DNA of 64,000 nucleotides from JACTUA01 sp964551875 (GTDB lineage: Archaea; Halobacteriota; Methanomicrobia; Methanomicrobiales; JACTUA01). Shown piece after piece: positions 41,554 through 49,335 of the stretch; the first letter of the stretch is position 1; each line of letters starts with the position of its first letter. The notes beneath the pieces are model-generated. The model was given only the letters and a program-made list of their open reading frames with translations, did not search any database and was not told where the DNA came from. A program made the position numbers and the translations under genes. The DNA is taken from positions 1-64,000 of the forward strand of contig CAZKEV010000002.1 of assembly GCA_964551875.1 (NCBI GenBank). The letters are read 5' to 3'.

Positions 41554-41868
41554 GTGAAGGACGACAAGGTCGCTATCTCCTTGGTGAAGATCGAGGAGGG
41601 GGATCTCCAGAGGTACATGGCGAACGACGAGGCCATCTCCGACCAGGAGTGGCTCAAGTACGTCGCTAACAGGTACGAGGAGATCAAGGAGGACTACCGG
41701 GGGCTGGTGGCGCAGAGGCGGGAGGCGGAGGCCCAGGGTAGGGAAGACCTCCTGAACCGTCTCACCTCTGTGTTCCGAGGGAACTACAAGGCCCGCGTGT
41801 GGGCGGTGAAAATCCTTCGGGAGAAGGGGTTCGTCGTAGAAGACCCCTTCGTTCCTAACGGAAAATAA
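41554..41868 (+). CDS. small helical basic protein in the fibre cassette
   Basis: 104 aa from a GTG two bases after the previous stop. Helical and charged (EWLKYVANRYEEIKEDYRGLV, LNRLTSVFRGNYKARVWAVK). Not recognised; helical proteins of this size beside fibre genes are often fibre assembly chaperones. AAGGAGGGC precedes the next gene. Confidence 0.6.
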   Translation: MKDDKVAISLVKIEEGDLQRYMANDEAISDQEWLKYVANRYEEIKEDYRGLVAQRREAEAQGREDLLNRLTSVFRGNYKARVWAVKILREKGFVVEDPFVPNGK

Positions 41869-41878
41869 GGAGGGCAAG

Positions 41879-42316
41879 ATGCCGTACGTCAGACCGGACA
41901 AGGCGATCAGGGAGAACATCATCGTCAAGATGGAGGAGGACCGCGACGCGATCCAGGCCGCCTTCTCCTCCAGTCTCATCGAGACCTCGGTGGACTTCAT
42001 CCACGACATGCCCCCGGTGGGCGGCGACGTGCGGATCAGGACGGCGCTGGGCACGATGACCCCCATCGAGGGGTCGTGCTGCTGCATGCCGGGAAGCGGA
42101 CCCGGAGGGCTGGTGGACATCAAGGTAGGCACTCCCGCAGGCCCCTCGATCCTGACGGCCCCTGCCGCCATCACCTCGACCCCCGGCGTCCCGGTGCCGC
42201 TGTCCTTCATCCCCGGCGTGTACATCCCGGCGGGCGTGCCGATCTGCTACATCCTGACGGACATCGGGGCTCCGGTCTTCTTCCCGACGATGAACGTCAA
42301 GTGGAACATGACGTAG
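41879..42316 (+). CDS. tail protein with shared N-terminal anchor segment
   Basis: 145 aa; ATG after AAGGAGGGCAAG. The N-terminus PYVRPDKAIRENIIVKMEED, then DAIQAAF, is the best form of the anchor shared with the genes at 39901 and 40794. A Cys cluster (CCCMPG) follows at about residue 63-68, then a beta domain with Pro-rich strands (PAGPSILTAPAAITSTPGVP). Short member of the fibre group. Confidence 0.7.
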   Translation: MPYVRPDKAIRENIIVKMEEDRDAIQAAFSSSLIETSVDFIHDMPPVGGDVRIRTALGTMTPIEGSCCCMPGSGPGGLVDIKVGTPAGPSILTAPAAITSTPGVPVPLSFIPGVYIPAGVPICYILTDIGAPVFFPTMNVKWNMT

Positions 42317-42359
42317 CCCTGAAGGACGGGCTTGCAAGGAATTCTGAAGGAGGTGGGGA

Positions 42360-42908
42360 GTGCGGAAGATCATCTACGCGCTCGGCGGGATTACCCTGAT
42401 GATGTCGGTCGGGTGCAACGGGGATTTCCTCAAGATCGACCCAGCCTTCGCGGCCCCCCTCGTCGAGAAGGGCGCGGCGATCACGACCACGCTGGGGCTC
42501 AAGGCCCTGGTTTCGGACGCCGAGGGCTACGAGAAGGTGAAGGCGGTGGTCAAGCCGGTGCAGGAGATCATCGACACTACGGTGATCCCCATCATCAAGG
42601 GGGTGGATCTGGCCGACGTGACGCGGGCGACGGTAGACAAGGCCCTGGCCCTCTTGAACGAGAAGATCCCCCAGGAGATCAAGGGAGTGATCCAACTGGC
42701 CGTGAATGGGGCGCTGGTCCTCTTGAAGATGCCCGACAACCCCGCGACGAAACTGGAACCAGGACAGGCCGAAATCATTCTGGCCCTGTTCCGGGGCATC
42801 GAGACGGGGGCCTCGGCGTTCGTGGCTTGGGGCGGGCCGGGTGCCAAGGCTCTCGGGGACATCCCTGTGGTGATGGAAATCACATGGGCCGGAGGAAAAG
42901 GCCCGTAG
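42360..42908 (+). CDS. putative lipoprotein
   Basis: 182 aa with a GTG start after AAGGAGG. The N-terminus RKIIYALGGITLMMSVGC has a charged start, a hydrophobic core and a lipobox-like end with Cys19 as candidate lipidation site. The body is helical and Ala/Lys-rich (ITTTLGLKALVSDAEGYEKVK, ALALLNEKIPQEIKGVIQL). Phage lipoproteins act in superinfection exclusion, lysis (Rz1 type) or envelope binding; this protein is longer than Rz1 proteins. It ends the late block: a strong terminator follows. Confidence 0.65.
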   Translation: MRKIIYALGGITLMMSVGCNGDFLKIDPAFAAPLVEKGAAITTTLGLKALVSDAEGYEKVKAVVKPVQEIIDTTVIPIIKGVDLADVTRATVDKALALLNEKIPQEIKGVIQLAVNGALVLLKMPDNPATKLEPGQAEIILALFRGIETGASAFVAWGGPGAKALGDIPVVMEITWAGGKGP

Positions 42909-42935
42909 GATTACCGGTCTCCTTTCCTTCCCGCG

Positions 42936-42973
42936 ATCCGCCGGGGGGTTCGCGCCTCCTGGCGGATTTTTTT
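42936..42973 (+). terminator. intrinsic terminator ending the late region
   Basis: ATCCGCC (42936-42942) pairs with GGCGGAT (42961-42967), then six T. It divides the late genes from the accessory/early genes. Confidence 0.92.
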
Positions 42974-42985
42974 ACAGAATTGCCC

Positions 42986-43013
42986 TTGACAAAATCATTG
43001 AACGATATATACT
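42986..43013 (+). promoter_or_regulatory. strong sigma70-like promoter, 16-bp spacer (SWIM gene)
   Basis: TTGACA (42986-42991), 16 bases, TATACT (43008-43013). Perfect -35. Nearly the same sequence recurs upstream of the phosphatase gene at 46961. Confidence 0.88.
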
Positions 43014-43039
43014 ATAATAGGAATTGAGGAGGATTGAAG

Positions 43040-43408
43040 ATGATGACGCTTCCAAGATCGCGCTTGGCGGACCAGAGGGCGCAGCTTCGGGCGAAGCCGG
43101 TCGACCCCATGAAGGAGAAGATCCGGCGGAACCTGAAGACCATGCTCCTCATGGGCGACGACGACTCGGATATGAAGGCGTTCGCGGACAAGGTCTGCAA
43201 GCTCCAGCACCAGTTCCGGGACGGCAAGCTCTACGTCGGGACGGACTTCCCCCCGAAGCACGAGGTGCGGAAGTCGGCCAAGACAGGCGATCCCTGGTGC
43301 CGCTGCCCCGACTTCGCCTTCAGGAGCCGGAAAGGCGGCGGGCTCTGCAAGCACCTGGTGTACGCCCAGGCCGCCGAGCTGGAGATCCCAACCACGGGAG
43401 ACGTCTAA
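43040..43408 (+). CDS. SWIM zinc-finger protein
   Basis: 122 aa. The ATG at 43040 is set by GAGGAGGA seven bases upstream; an in-frame TTG lies two codons before. Residues about 86-105 read WCRCPDFAFRSRKGGGLCKH, matching the SWIM pattern CxCx(n)CxH with n of 13, a zinc-binding fold in proteins that touch DNA or partner proteins. The N-terminal 60 residues are basic and helical. It is followed by MoxR and VWA genes. The same three protein types are grouped in the E. coli yehLMPQ cluster (YehQ carries SWIM), so a shared complex is inferred. Confidence 0.8.
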   Translation: MMTLPRSRLADQRAQLRAKPVDPMKEKIRRNLKTMLLMGDDDSDMKAFADKVCKLQHQFRDGKLYVGTDFPPKHEVRKSAKTGDPWCRCPDFAFRSRKGGGLCKHLVYAQAAELEIPTTGDV

Positions 43409-43425
43409 AAAAGTTATTTAGCCCC

Positions 43426-43453
43426 TTGACAAATAAGGCAAGGCGTATATACT
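43426..43453 (+). promoter_or_regulatory. strong sigma70-like promoter, 16-bp spacer (MoxR gene)
   Basis: TTGACA (43426-43431), 16 bases, TATACT (43448-43453), about 50 bases before the MoxR start. Confidence 0.88.
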
Positions 43454-43502
43454 GTAGGTAGATCCTGGGCAAGAAGCAAGGAAGGACGAAGGAGGACGAA
43501 CC

Positions 43503-44609
43503 ATGCGGATCGGACAGGTGCCGGAAGTTCTGCGGGCGCACGAATCGGCGGGCAACGCGGTCATGCTCTGGTCGCCTCCGGGCGTGGGCAAATCGAGCCT
43601 GGTCGGGCAGATGAGCGAGGAGGACGGCGTCCTCAATGTCGACATCCGCCTCAGCCTCCTCAACCCGGTCGACCTGCGGGGCATCCCCATCGTCAAGGGG
43701 GATCGGGTCGAGTGGGTGCCGCCGGTGTTCCTGGTCAACAAGGGGCCATGCCGCTTCTTCCTCGACGAGATCAACATCGCTCCTCCCACCACCCAGGCCG
43801 CCGCCTACCAGTGGGTGCTCGACGGACGGATCGGCGAGTGGGCGATGGACCGCACCCCGATGGTCACGAAGACGGGATGCAAGCGCCCGGCGCAGACGAT
43901 CGTCGCTGCCGGGAACCGCGCTTCCGATCAGGCATTCGTCCACCAGATGCCCGCCCCCCTGCGGAACAGGATGGCGCACATCGAGGTGGAGCCCCACCTG
44001 GACGACTGGAAGGAGTGGGCCTGGAAGTCCGGGGTCGACGGGAGGATCATCAACTTCCTCCAGTTCACTTCGCGGGTCGGGGTCGGGCTCAACGCCGATT
44101 CTCCCTGGGGCCTCCTCTTCTTCTTCGATCCCAAGGTCCACGCGACGGGGGCCTTCCCGACCCCGCGCTCCTGGGTCCAGGTCAGCAACTTCGTCGGGGT
44201 GAATCCCCGGTTGGCCATGAACACCGAGGCGATCGCCGGGATGGTCGGGGGCGCGGTCGCGCAGAAGTTCGTGGCCTTCCTCAAGGTCGCGGACAAGCTC
44301 CCGAACGCCGACCGGGTCCTCGACGGCGAGATCACCCTTCACCCGCCGACGGAGCCAAGCGCCCTCTACGCCTTCTGCGGTGCGCTCACCGCCGCCCTCA
44401 TCCGGAGGGAGAAGGACAAGCGGGTGAAGGCCACCGAGAACGTCGCCCTCTACTGCGCCAAGCACTGGGCCGATGCGGCGGAGTTCGCCATCCTGACCAT
44501 GAAGGACTTCGGCAGGACGCCCGAGTACAAGGAGGTCTACCGGAACGTGATCGTCACCAAGGGCTGGCGCGACTTCGCAAAGTGCTTCGGCCAGCTCCTG
44601 GAGGTGTAG
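43503..44609 (+). CDS. MoxR-type AAA+ ATPase
   Basis: 368 aa; ATG after GGAGGACGAACC. Walker A WSPPGVGKSS (residues 23-32), Walker B RFFLDEINIAPP (84-95), sensor-like AAGNR (residues 140-144), and QMPAPLRNRMAHIEVEP with the Arg finger region. These are the marks of MoxR/RavA-type ATPases, which remodel proteins together with VWA-domain partners. Its VWA partner is the next gene, with a separate promoter. In bacteria such pairs act as chaperone or conflict systems (family knowledge); target here unknown. Confidence 0.9.
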   Translation: MRIGQVPEVLRAHESAGNAVMLWSPPGVGKSSLVGQMSEEDGVLNVDIRLSLLNPVDLRGIPIVKGDRVEWVPPVFLVNKGPCRFFLDEINIAPPTTQAAAYQWVLDGRIGEWAMDRTPMVTKTGCKRPAQTIVAAGNRASDQAFVHQMPAPLRNRMAHIEVEPHLDDWKEWAWKSGVDGRIINFLQFTSRVGVGLNADSPWGLLFFFDPKVHATGAFPTPRSWVQVSNFVGVNPRLAMNTEAIAGMVGGAVAQKFVAFLKVADKLPNADRVLDGEITLHPPTEPSALYAFCGALTAALIRREKDKRVKATENVALYCAKHWADAAEFAILTMKDFGRTPEYKEVYRNVIVTKGWRDFAKCFGQLLEV

Positions 44610-44617
44610 GAATCCTC

Positions 44618-44645
44618 TTGACAAATACGGGAAATCACCTATAAT
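44618..44645 (+). promoter_or_regulatory. strong sigma70-like promoter, 16-bp spacer (VWA gene)
   Basis: TTGACA (44618-44623), 16 bases, TATAAT (44640-44645). Both boxes are consensus. Confidence 0.92.
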
Positions 44646-44673
44646 ATAGGCAGAGTCAGGATTGAGGTGAAAG

Positions 44674-46188
44674 ATGGCCGACAACGAAAACCTCTTCGCC
44701 AAGAGCAAGGTTCAGCTGGTTCTGAACCACCCGTTCTTCGGCGTCCTGGTCTGCCACTTGCCGACCGAGCCGATGGATCCCGCGATCATGATGGCGATGG
44801 GCGCTCCGCCTACGGCGATGGTCGACGGGAAGAAGATCTACTACAACGCCGAGTGGGTGAAGGGCCTCCCGGAAAAGCAGCGGATGGGTCTCCTCTGCCA
44901 CGAGATCCTTCACCCCGCCCTTCAGCACCTTTGGCGGCGGGGGCAGCGCGAGCCCGAGACCTGGAACAGGGCTTGCGACTACGTGGTGAACGACATCATC
45001 CTCAACACGAAGAACGGAGGGGGAACCGGATTTGAGCTTCCTCCCGGCGGGTGCATCGACGGCCAGTTCTCCGGGATGTCCGTCGAGCAGGTCTACCATC
45101 TTCTGAAGGAGCAGGAACAAGGGAAGGGGAAGAAGAAGGCGAAGGAAGGCAAGGTCCTCGACGGACACCTGGAGAAGGAATACGAAAAGGGCGGGGGGAA
45201 GGGGAAGGGGAAGGCGGGGGCAGGGGACCAGGGGGCCAGCAAGAAGGACGGGAAGGGGAAGGACGGGAAGGGGAAGGGGCAGGAGAAGAAGGACGGGCAG
45301 GGCAATGGCAGCGGGGCCAAGGAAGAGGCCGAACGCCAGCGCCAGGAAGCGGAGAAGAAGGCCGCGCAGGGCCAGGGCAAATCCGAGGAGAAGGATGAGG
45401 AGAAAGACGACGAGGGGGAGAACGACCAGGACGGGGAAACGCCCAACCAGCAGCAGGAGGGGGAAGGCGGGGACGCCGACTCCAACGAGGGAAGCCTCGA
45501 CGACGTGAAGGAAGACATGACGGAGGTCTGGAAGGGCCTCCTCATCCAGGCGGCGATGGTTGCGAAGTCGAGGGGAACCCTTCCCGGCCAGCTGGAACGG
45601 CTGGTGGGGGAGGTCACGAAGCCCAAGGTGCCGTGGCAGCGGATCATCGAGATGTACATCAACGACACGATCCGCGACGACTACGATATGTGCCGCCAGG
45701 ACCGGCGGTTCATCATGCAGGGGATCTACTTTCCCGAGCTGCAAAGCAACGCGGCGAGCGTGGTGGTTGCGACCGACACCTCCGGCTCCATCGGGGGGGA
45801 TGAGCTGAAGACCTTCGTCGGGGAGATCACGGGCATCCTGCGGTGCAGGGGGGTCTCGGCAATGAGGCTGATGGCCTGCGATGCCGAGATCACCATGGAC
45901 GAGACGCTTCTCCCGACGGACGCCTTGCCGGAGAACTTCCCCGGCGGTGGTGGGACGGACTTCCGCCCGGTCTTCAAGCGGATCGCTGACAACATGGAGG
46001 GGATTCCTCCCGCCCTGATCGTGTACCTCACGGATGGGTACGGGACTTTCCCGGAGCGGGACATCGGCATCCCGACGATCTGGTTGATCGCGGCGCACTC
46101 GGGAACGCCCGACGAGAGCCTTCCCAAGCCGCCCTTCGGGATCACGGTGCGGTACGACCTGGATACGGAGGTCATCGGTGTCCTTTGA
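44674..46188 (+). CDS. metallopeptidase-like plus VWA domain protein (DUF2201 type)
   Basis: 504 aa. N-terminal domain (1-150) with GLLCHEILHPALQHLW, a HExxH zinc motif at His76, Glu77 and His80. Then a long Lys/Glu/Gly-rich low-complexity linker (about 145-290; GKGKGKAGAGDQGASKKDG). The C-terminal VWA domain has the MIDAS residues DTSGS (368-372), then GGGGTDFRPVF and VYLTDGYGTFPE. This is the layout of DUF2201 proteins coupled to MoxR ATPases. In this role VWA binds a divalent metal and protein partners. Own promoter and GAGG ribosome site. Confidence 0.9.
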   Translation: MADNENLFAKSKVQLVLNHPFFGVLVCHLPTEPMDPAIMMAMGAPPTAMVDGKKIYYNAEWVKGLPEKQRMGLLCHEILHPALQHLWRRGQREPETWNRACDYVVNDIILNTKNGGGTGFELPPGGCIDGQFSGMSVEQVYHLLKEQEQGKGKKKAKEGKVLDGHLEKEYEKGGGKGKGKAGAGDQGASKKDGKGKDGKGKGQEKKDGQGNGSGAKEEAERQRQEAEKKAAQGQGKSEEKDEEKDDEGENDQDGETPNQQQEGEGGDADSNEGSLDDVKEDMTEVWKGLLIQAAMVAKSRGTLPGQLERLVGEVTKPKVPWQRIIEMYINDTIRDDYDMCRQDRRFIMQGIYFPELQSNAASVVVATDTSGSIGGDELKTFVGEITGILRCRGVSAMRLMACDAEITMDETLLPTDALPENFPGGGGTDFRPVFKRIADNMEGIPPALIVYLTDGYGTFPERDIGIPTIWLIAAHSGTPDESLPKPPFGITVRYDLDTEVIGVL

Positions 46189-46951
46189 AGAAGCGGAAGA
46201 GAGGGGACCCTACGAGGAGACCTACCGGACGACCGAAGTCCAGGTAGGTCTCTTCCTCATTTCCCTCGGATTCGAGTCGGTGGCCGAAGATCCTTCTCCC
46301 CTCGGATTCCGTTCCGCCCCTTCCATGTGGAAGAGGGGGATGGGGTTCGGGGCGGTCGTCAGGGCTTTTCCGAGATTCAACTCTTTCAAGATGGAAGTGA
46401 ATCTCGGGGTGTATGCCGAGGAGCGGGATGAGGCGGGGGAAGACGTTTCCTACGTCTCTCCCGTCACGATTTCCATTGAGGGGGCGGATCATCACTGGAA
46501 GGACGTCCTGAACAAAAAGATCCAGTCCGCCGTCGAGCACGGGATGAAGGCGATGAATCTGACCTGCCCCCATTGCGGCGGGAAGATGAAGGAGAGGAAG
46601 ATCCGGGCGGATGGAGATCACAAGGGCGAGTCATTCTACGGCTGCTCGAAGTACCCCCAGTGCCGGGGGGCGAGATTTCCGTGGAACGCGGGGGCGCAAA
46701 GCGACGAGGGCAAGTGGGCGTTTGCCAAATGCCCCGACTGCGACGCCCCCCTGGTCATCCGATACGCCAAGCAGGGGAGGAACGAAGGGAACAAGTTCTA
46801 CGGGTGCAAGGCATATCCGAAGTGCAAGCGAATCGTCCAGGAAAACGAGCTGATGGCCCTCCGGTTCATGCAGGGGGAAGACGCCAAAAACCCCTGGGAA
46901 TGGACCCCCCCGGAACCCCCTCCCGATCCACCTGTTGATTTAACTTTTTAA
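46178..46951 (+). CDS. protein with two topoisomerase-type C4 zinc fingers
   Basis: 257 aa, GTG start inside the last codons of the VWA gene (11-base overlap) after CGGAGG. The C-terminal half has two zinc-finger units: CPHCGGKM with YGCSKYPQCRG, and CPDCDAPL with YGCKAYPKCKR, the zf-C4_Topoisom pattern of bacterial topoisomerase I tails. There is no topoisomerase catalytic domain. The N-terminal 120 residues (YRTTEVQVGLFLISLGFE) are unknown and could be a nuclease-like or DNA-binding domain. It is co-transcribed with the VWA gene. Confidence 0.75.
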   Translation: MSFEEAEERGPYEETYRTTEVQVGLFLISLGFESVAEDPSPLGFRSAPSMWKRGMGFGAVVRAFPRFNSFKMEVNLGVYAEERDEAGEDVSYVSPVTISIEGADHHWKDVLNKKIQSAVEHGMKAMNLTCPHCGGKMKERKIRADGDHKGESFYGCSKYPQCRGARFPWNAGAQSDEGKWAFAKCPDCDAPLVIRYAKQGRNEGNKFYGCKAYPKCKRIVQENELMALRFMQGEDAKNPWEWTPPEPPPDPPVDLTF

Positions 46952-46960
46952 TTTTACCCC

Positions 46961-46988
46961 TTGACAAAATCATGAAACGATATATACT
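46961..46988 (+). promoter_or_regulatory. strong sigma70-like promoter, 16-bp spacer (phosphatase operon)
   Basis: TTGACA (46961-46966), 16 bases, TATACT (46983-46988). It is almost identical over 30 bases to the promoter at 42986. Confidence 0.9.
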
Positions 46989-47017
46989 ATGATTAGGATG
47001 ATGGAGAAAGGGGAAAG

Positions 47018-47542
47018 GTGAACAAGAACACAACAGACTGGGAGAGGGCCTGGGAGGCTTGCAAGGACGAGATCACCGACGTCGGGGGCGGGCTCTTCCT
47101 GAGCGCGGTTCCGAGGGCAAACGACCTCCGAGACCTGGGGATCAAGAACGTCCTCAACGTGGCGCGGGAGCAGGGGGACAACCACCTGTGCTACGGCAAC
47201 TTCAACGTCGCCCACTTCTTCATCGAGGACGGCGTCCCGATGAACCCGATGATGGTGCGATCGGCCTTGAAGACCCTGCGGGAGATGCACCGGAAGGGAT
47301 CGACCGTGGTTCACTGCGGGATGGGGGTCAGCCGATCCCCCACGATCATCGCCCTCTACTGGTACGCCAGGGGCGAGGTGGACTCCCTGGAAGAAGGCAT
47401 CGAGATCCTTCAACGGGTGCGGCCCTGCGTTTCTCCGAATTACATCGTGGACAAGAAGGTCATGCGGGCGGTCGACGGTCTTCGCCGGATGTGGACGAAG
47501 CATGGGGCTCCCGCGACTATCAGGATTGGAGGTGCGGAATGA
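47018..47542 (+). CDS. dual-specificity protein phosphatase
   Basis: 174 aa; GTG start after GAAAGGGGAAAG. The P-loop VVHCGMGVSRSP (Cys100, Arg106) is the HCxxGxxRS signature, and Asp71 in FIEDGVP is the likely general acid, 29 residues before the Cys, as in Cys-based dual-specificity phosphatases. VGGGLFLSAVPRANDLRDLGI is the family's N-terminal pattern. It would dephosphorylate Ser/Thr/Tyr-phosphoproteins, or possibly another phosphoester. Its target is not predictable; host regulators are possible. Confidence 0.88.
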   Translation: MNKNTTDWERAWEACKDEITDVGGGLFLSAVPRANDLRDLGIKNVLNVAREQGDNHLCYGNFNVAHFFIEDGVPMNPMMVRSALKTLREMHRKGSTVVHCGMGVSRSPTIIALYWYARGEVDSLEEGIEILQRVRPCVSPNYIVDKKVMRAVDGLRRMWTKHGAPATIRIGGAE

Positions 47543-48102
47543 CCGGACTCGAAAACGTGGGCGTCCTTCACTACGACATCCCGGTGAGCATCAGCAGGTT
47601 CGGCATCTGGCTCCGCAAGGAGCTGCGGAAGGGCAAGGCCCTCCCGGCGTCCAAGAGCGTCTACCTGGTGAACTGGTCGGACGTCCCGCGCCTCCAGGGG
47701 GTGGTGGACGGGGCGAAGGTCGCCTACACCGAAAAGTACCCGGAGGAGGCCGCGACCCTCAACCGCCTCTCGGTCGCCTTCCTGAAGTTCGACAACGCCA
47801 CGGGGGAAGAGGCCCGGCGGATGGCGGTCGAGGGCATGAACCGCCTCATCGCGGAAACCACCGACTCCCTCAAGAAGCAGATCAAGAAGGCCGACGGCGA
47901 GGGCCTGCCCCGCGCCATCCAGCGGAAGTTCATCAAGCGCATCAAGGAGTGCAAGATGCTCGCGATCGCCTTCCGGCTGATGGAGGACGTCGAGGGGCCG
48001 ATGGCGGAGCTCTGGACCCTGGTCGAGGAGGAGATCGGAGCCGAGGTGGCCGCGCAGATCGCCAAGAAGGCGGAGGCCCGGCTCGCCAAGGCGGTGGCCT
48101 AA
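47539..48102 (+). CDS. hypothetical helical protein after the phosphatase
   Basis: 187 aa; ATG overlaps the phosphatase stop (ATGA). Start beta-rich (GVLHYDIPVSISRFGIWL), then mostly helical with Lys/Glu/Ala (TTDSLKKQIKKADGEG). Not recognised. Translational coupling suggests it works with the phosphatase. Codon use is strongly C/G-ending, as in well-expressed neighbours. Confidence 0.7.
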   Translation: MTGLENVGVLHYDIPVSISRFGIWLRKELRKGKALPASKSVYLVNWSDVPRLQGVVDGAKVAYTEKYPEEAATLNRLSVAFLKFDNATGEEARRMAVEGMNRLIAETTDSLKKQIKKADGEGLPRAIQRKFIKRIKECKMLAIAFRLMEDVEGPMAELWTLVEEEIGAEVAAQIAKKAEARLAKAVA

Positions 48103-48177
48103 CCCTGCAAGGCGGGATCCCGGAGGCCGGAACAGACCCGCGCCTTCGGGTTCCCGTTCTACTTGGGGAGGTGAAGC

Positions 48178-48423
48178 ATGAAGTGGTATCCGAAAGGACT
48201 TCATGGGGGAGGGCGAGGGGCGGTGGTCCCCGAAGCCAAGGTTTCCGACAACCACTACACCATGGAGTGCTACACCGAACGAATGACAACGGCCCGATGG
48301 AAGGCCGTCCTTCTGGCGAAGATGGACGAAATCTTCTGCGGGGGTCACCGCCGACGTCTCGTGGCAAAGCGGCTCGGGGCGGGGGTCGTTGAAGTGAGCA
48401 AGGCCCCGGAGAAGCAAGGATGA
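48178..48423 (+). CDS. small basic protein of unknown function
   Basis: 81 aa; ATG 7 bases after GGGGAGG. Contains CYTERMTTARWKAVLLAKMDE and a basic HRRRLVAKR. Not recognised. Its stop overlaps the next ATG (ATGA). The 75 bases upstream hold only a small palindrome CGGGATCCCG. Confidence 0.6.
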   Translation: MKWYPKGLHGGGRGAVVPEAKVSDNHYTMECYTERMTTARWKAVLLAKMDEIFCGGHRRRLVAKRLGAGVVEVSKAPEKQG

Positions 48424-49148
48424 AGTGGAGGAAGTACAAGGAGAGAGGGAACCGGCTGGTCGCCCTGAAGGAGCCCCGCCTCGTCACCCGCGTGGGGTAC
48501 GAGGTGGACTTCGAGGAGGCTTGCCGGATGGTGGCGAAGGAGGCCACTTTTGTCCCGGGGGATCCCAGGATCAAGGACGCGAAGACGGAATTGGATGGTT
48601 GGCCGGTTCAACAGAACAAGGATTTCGACCTTAAAATCGTTTCTCTTCATCCTTCTCTGTGGAAGTACTGGGACGACCGGGCAAATTGGAAGAAACACCT
48701 GAGCGACAATCTTGAAGAGGCGATAGGGCACGTGGGGGTCGATTCCGTTATGGGGGCCATCGACCATGCGGTCGTGAGAAAGATGATTTTAGACCGCCTT
48801 CAGTCGGAAATTCACGGGGGGCAGGAGAGGAAAATCTGGTTTGAGGACCCCCCTGGGACGATGATGCTACCGGACGCGAAGGAGATGTGGCGCGGGCCGT
48901 GGGAGGTTCTCGGTTGGGGAACGGCGTACACCGGGACTTACTATCCGGGAGGGGGGAACGCGGAGGATTACGAGCCCCCTCATCTCGGAAACGTCCGGGT
49001 CCATGTCCTTTTGAGAATTGTCTACGTCGGGAAAGACCCCGGGTGGGGCGAGCACATGGTATTGAATGAGAACACGTATCCTTGGGAACAGGAAGCGGTC
49101 GCGCAGAAGATGTTGACCGACGTTCAGATCGGTTCGAGGGGAGCATGA
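48420..49148 (+). CDS. hypothetical protein, 242 aa
   Basis: 242 aa; start overlaps the previous stop. The first 90 residues mix basic and acidic helices (EVDFEEACRMVAKEATFVPGD); the end has aromatic and His residues (GWGEHMVLNENTYPWEQEA). No motif is recognised. It is more AT-rich than its neighbours in places and could be a recent import. It overlaps the next small gene by four bases. Confidence 0.65.
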   Translation: MKWRKYKERGNRLVALKEPRLVTRVGYEVDFEEACRMVAKEATFVPGDPRIKDAKTELDGWPVQQNKDFDLKIVSLHPSLWKYWDDRANWKKHLSDNLEEAIGHVGVDSVMGAIDHAVVRKMILDRLQSEIHGGQERKIWFEDPPGTMMLPDAKEMWRGPWEVLGWGTAYTGTYYPGGGNAEDYEPPHLGNVRVHVLLRIVYVGKDPGWGEHMVLNENTYPWEQEAVAQKMLTDVQIGSRGA

Positions 49149-49333
49149 AACGCCCGAAGCACCTCCTGAAGGAATGGGAGGACGGATTTCCAAAGACCGA
49201 GTGTGGGAAGATCGTAGAAGAGAAGGACGCCACGCTTATCCTCGAAAAGGTGACGTGCGGAACGTGCAAGAAGGGGAAGGAGTTCAAGAAGATCCAGCGG
49301 AGCCGACCCTTCAGGTGGGCGCAGGGGAGGTAG
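49145..49333 (+). CDS. small CxxC protein
   Basis: 62 aa from an ATG overlapping the previous stop (ATGA). Basic, with a Cys early on (KTECGK) and a CGTCKKGKEF pair; a small zinc-binding protein is likely. Short phage proteins with the 'HLLKEWEDG..KT.CG' start followed by CxxC occur in accessory regions, function unknown. Confidence 0.6.
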   Translation: MKRPKHLLKEWEDGFPKTECGKIVEEKDATLILEKVTCGTCKKGKEFKKIQRSRPFRWAQGR

Positions 49334-49335
49334 CG

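Noticed and set aside
42986..43026. -10 box read as TATAAT (21-22 bp from the -35) instead of TATACT
   Set aside because: The spacing would be far too long; TATACT at 16 bp agrees with the other promoters of the region.
43418..45668. Minus-strand frames opposite the MoxR and VWA genes
   Set aside because: The + strand genes have clear motifs and promoters; the opposite frames are low-complexity mirrors of the Lys/Glu-rich linker.
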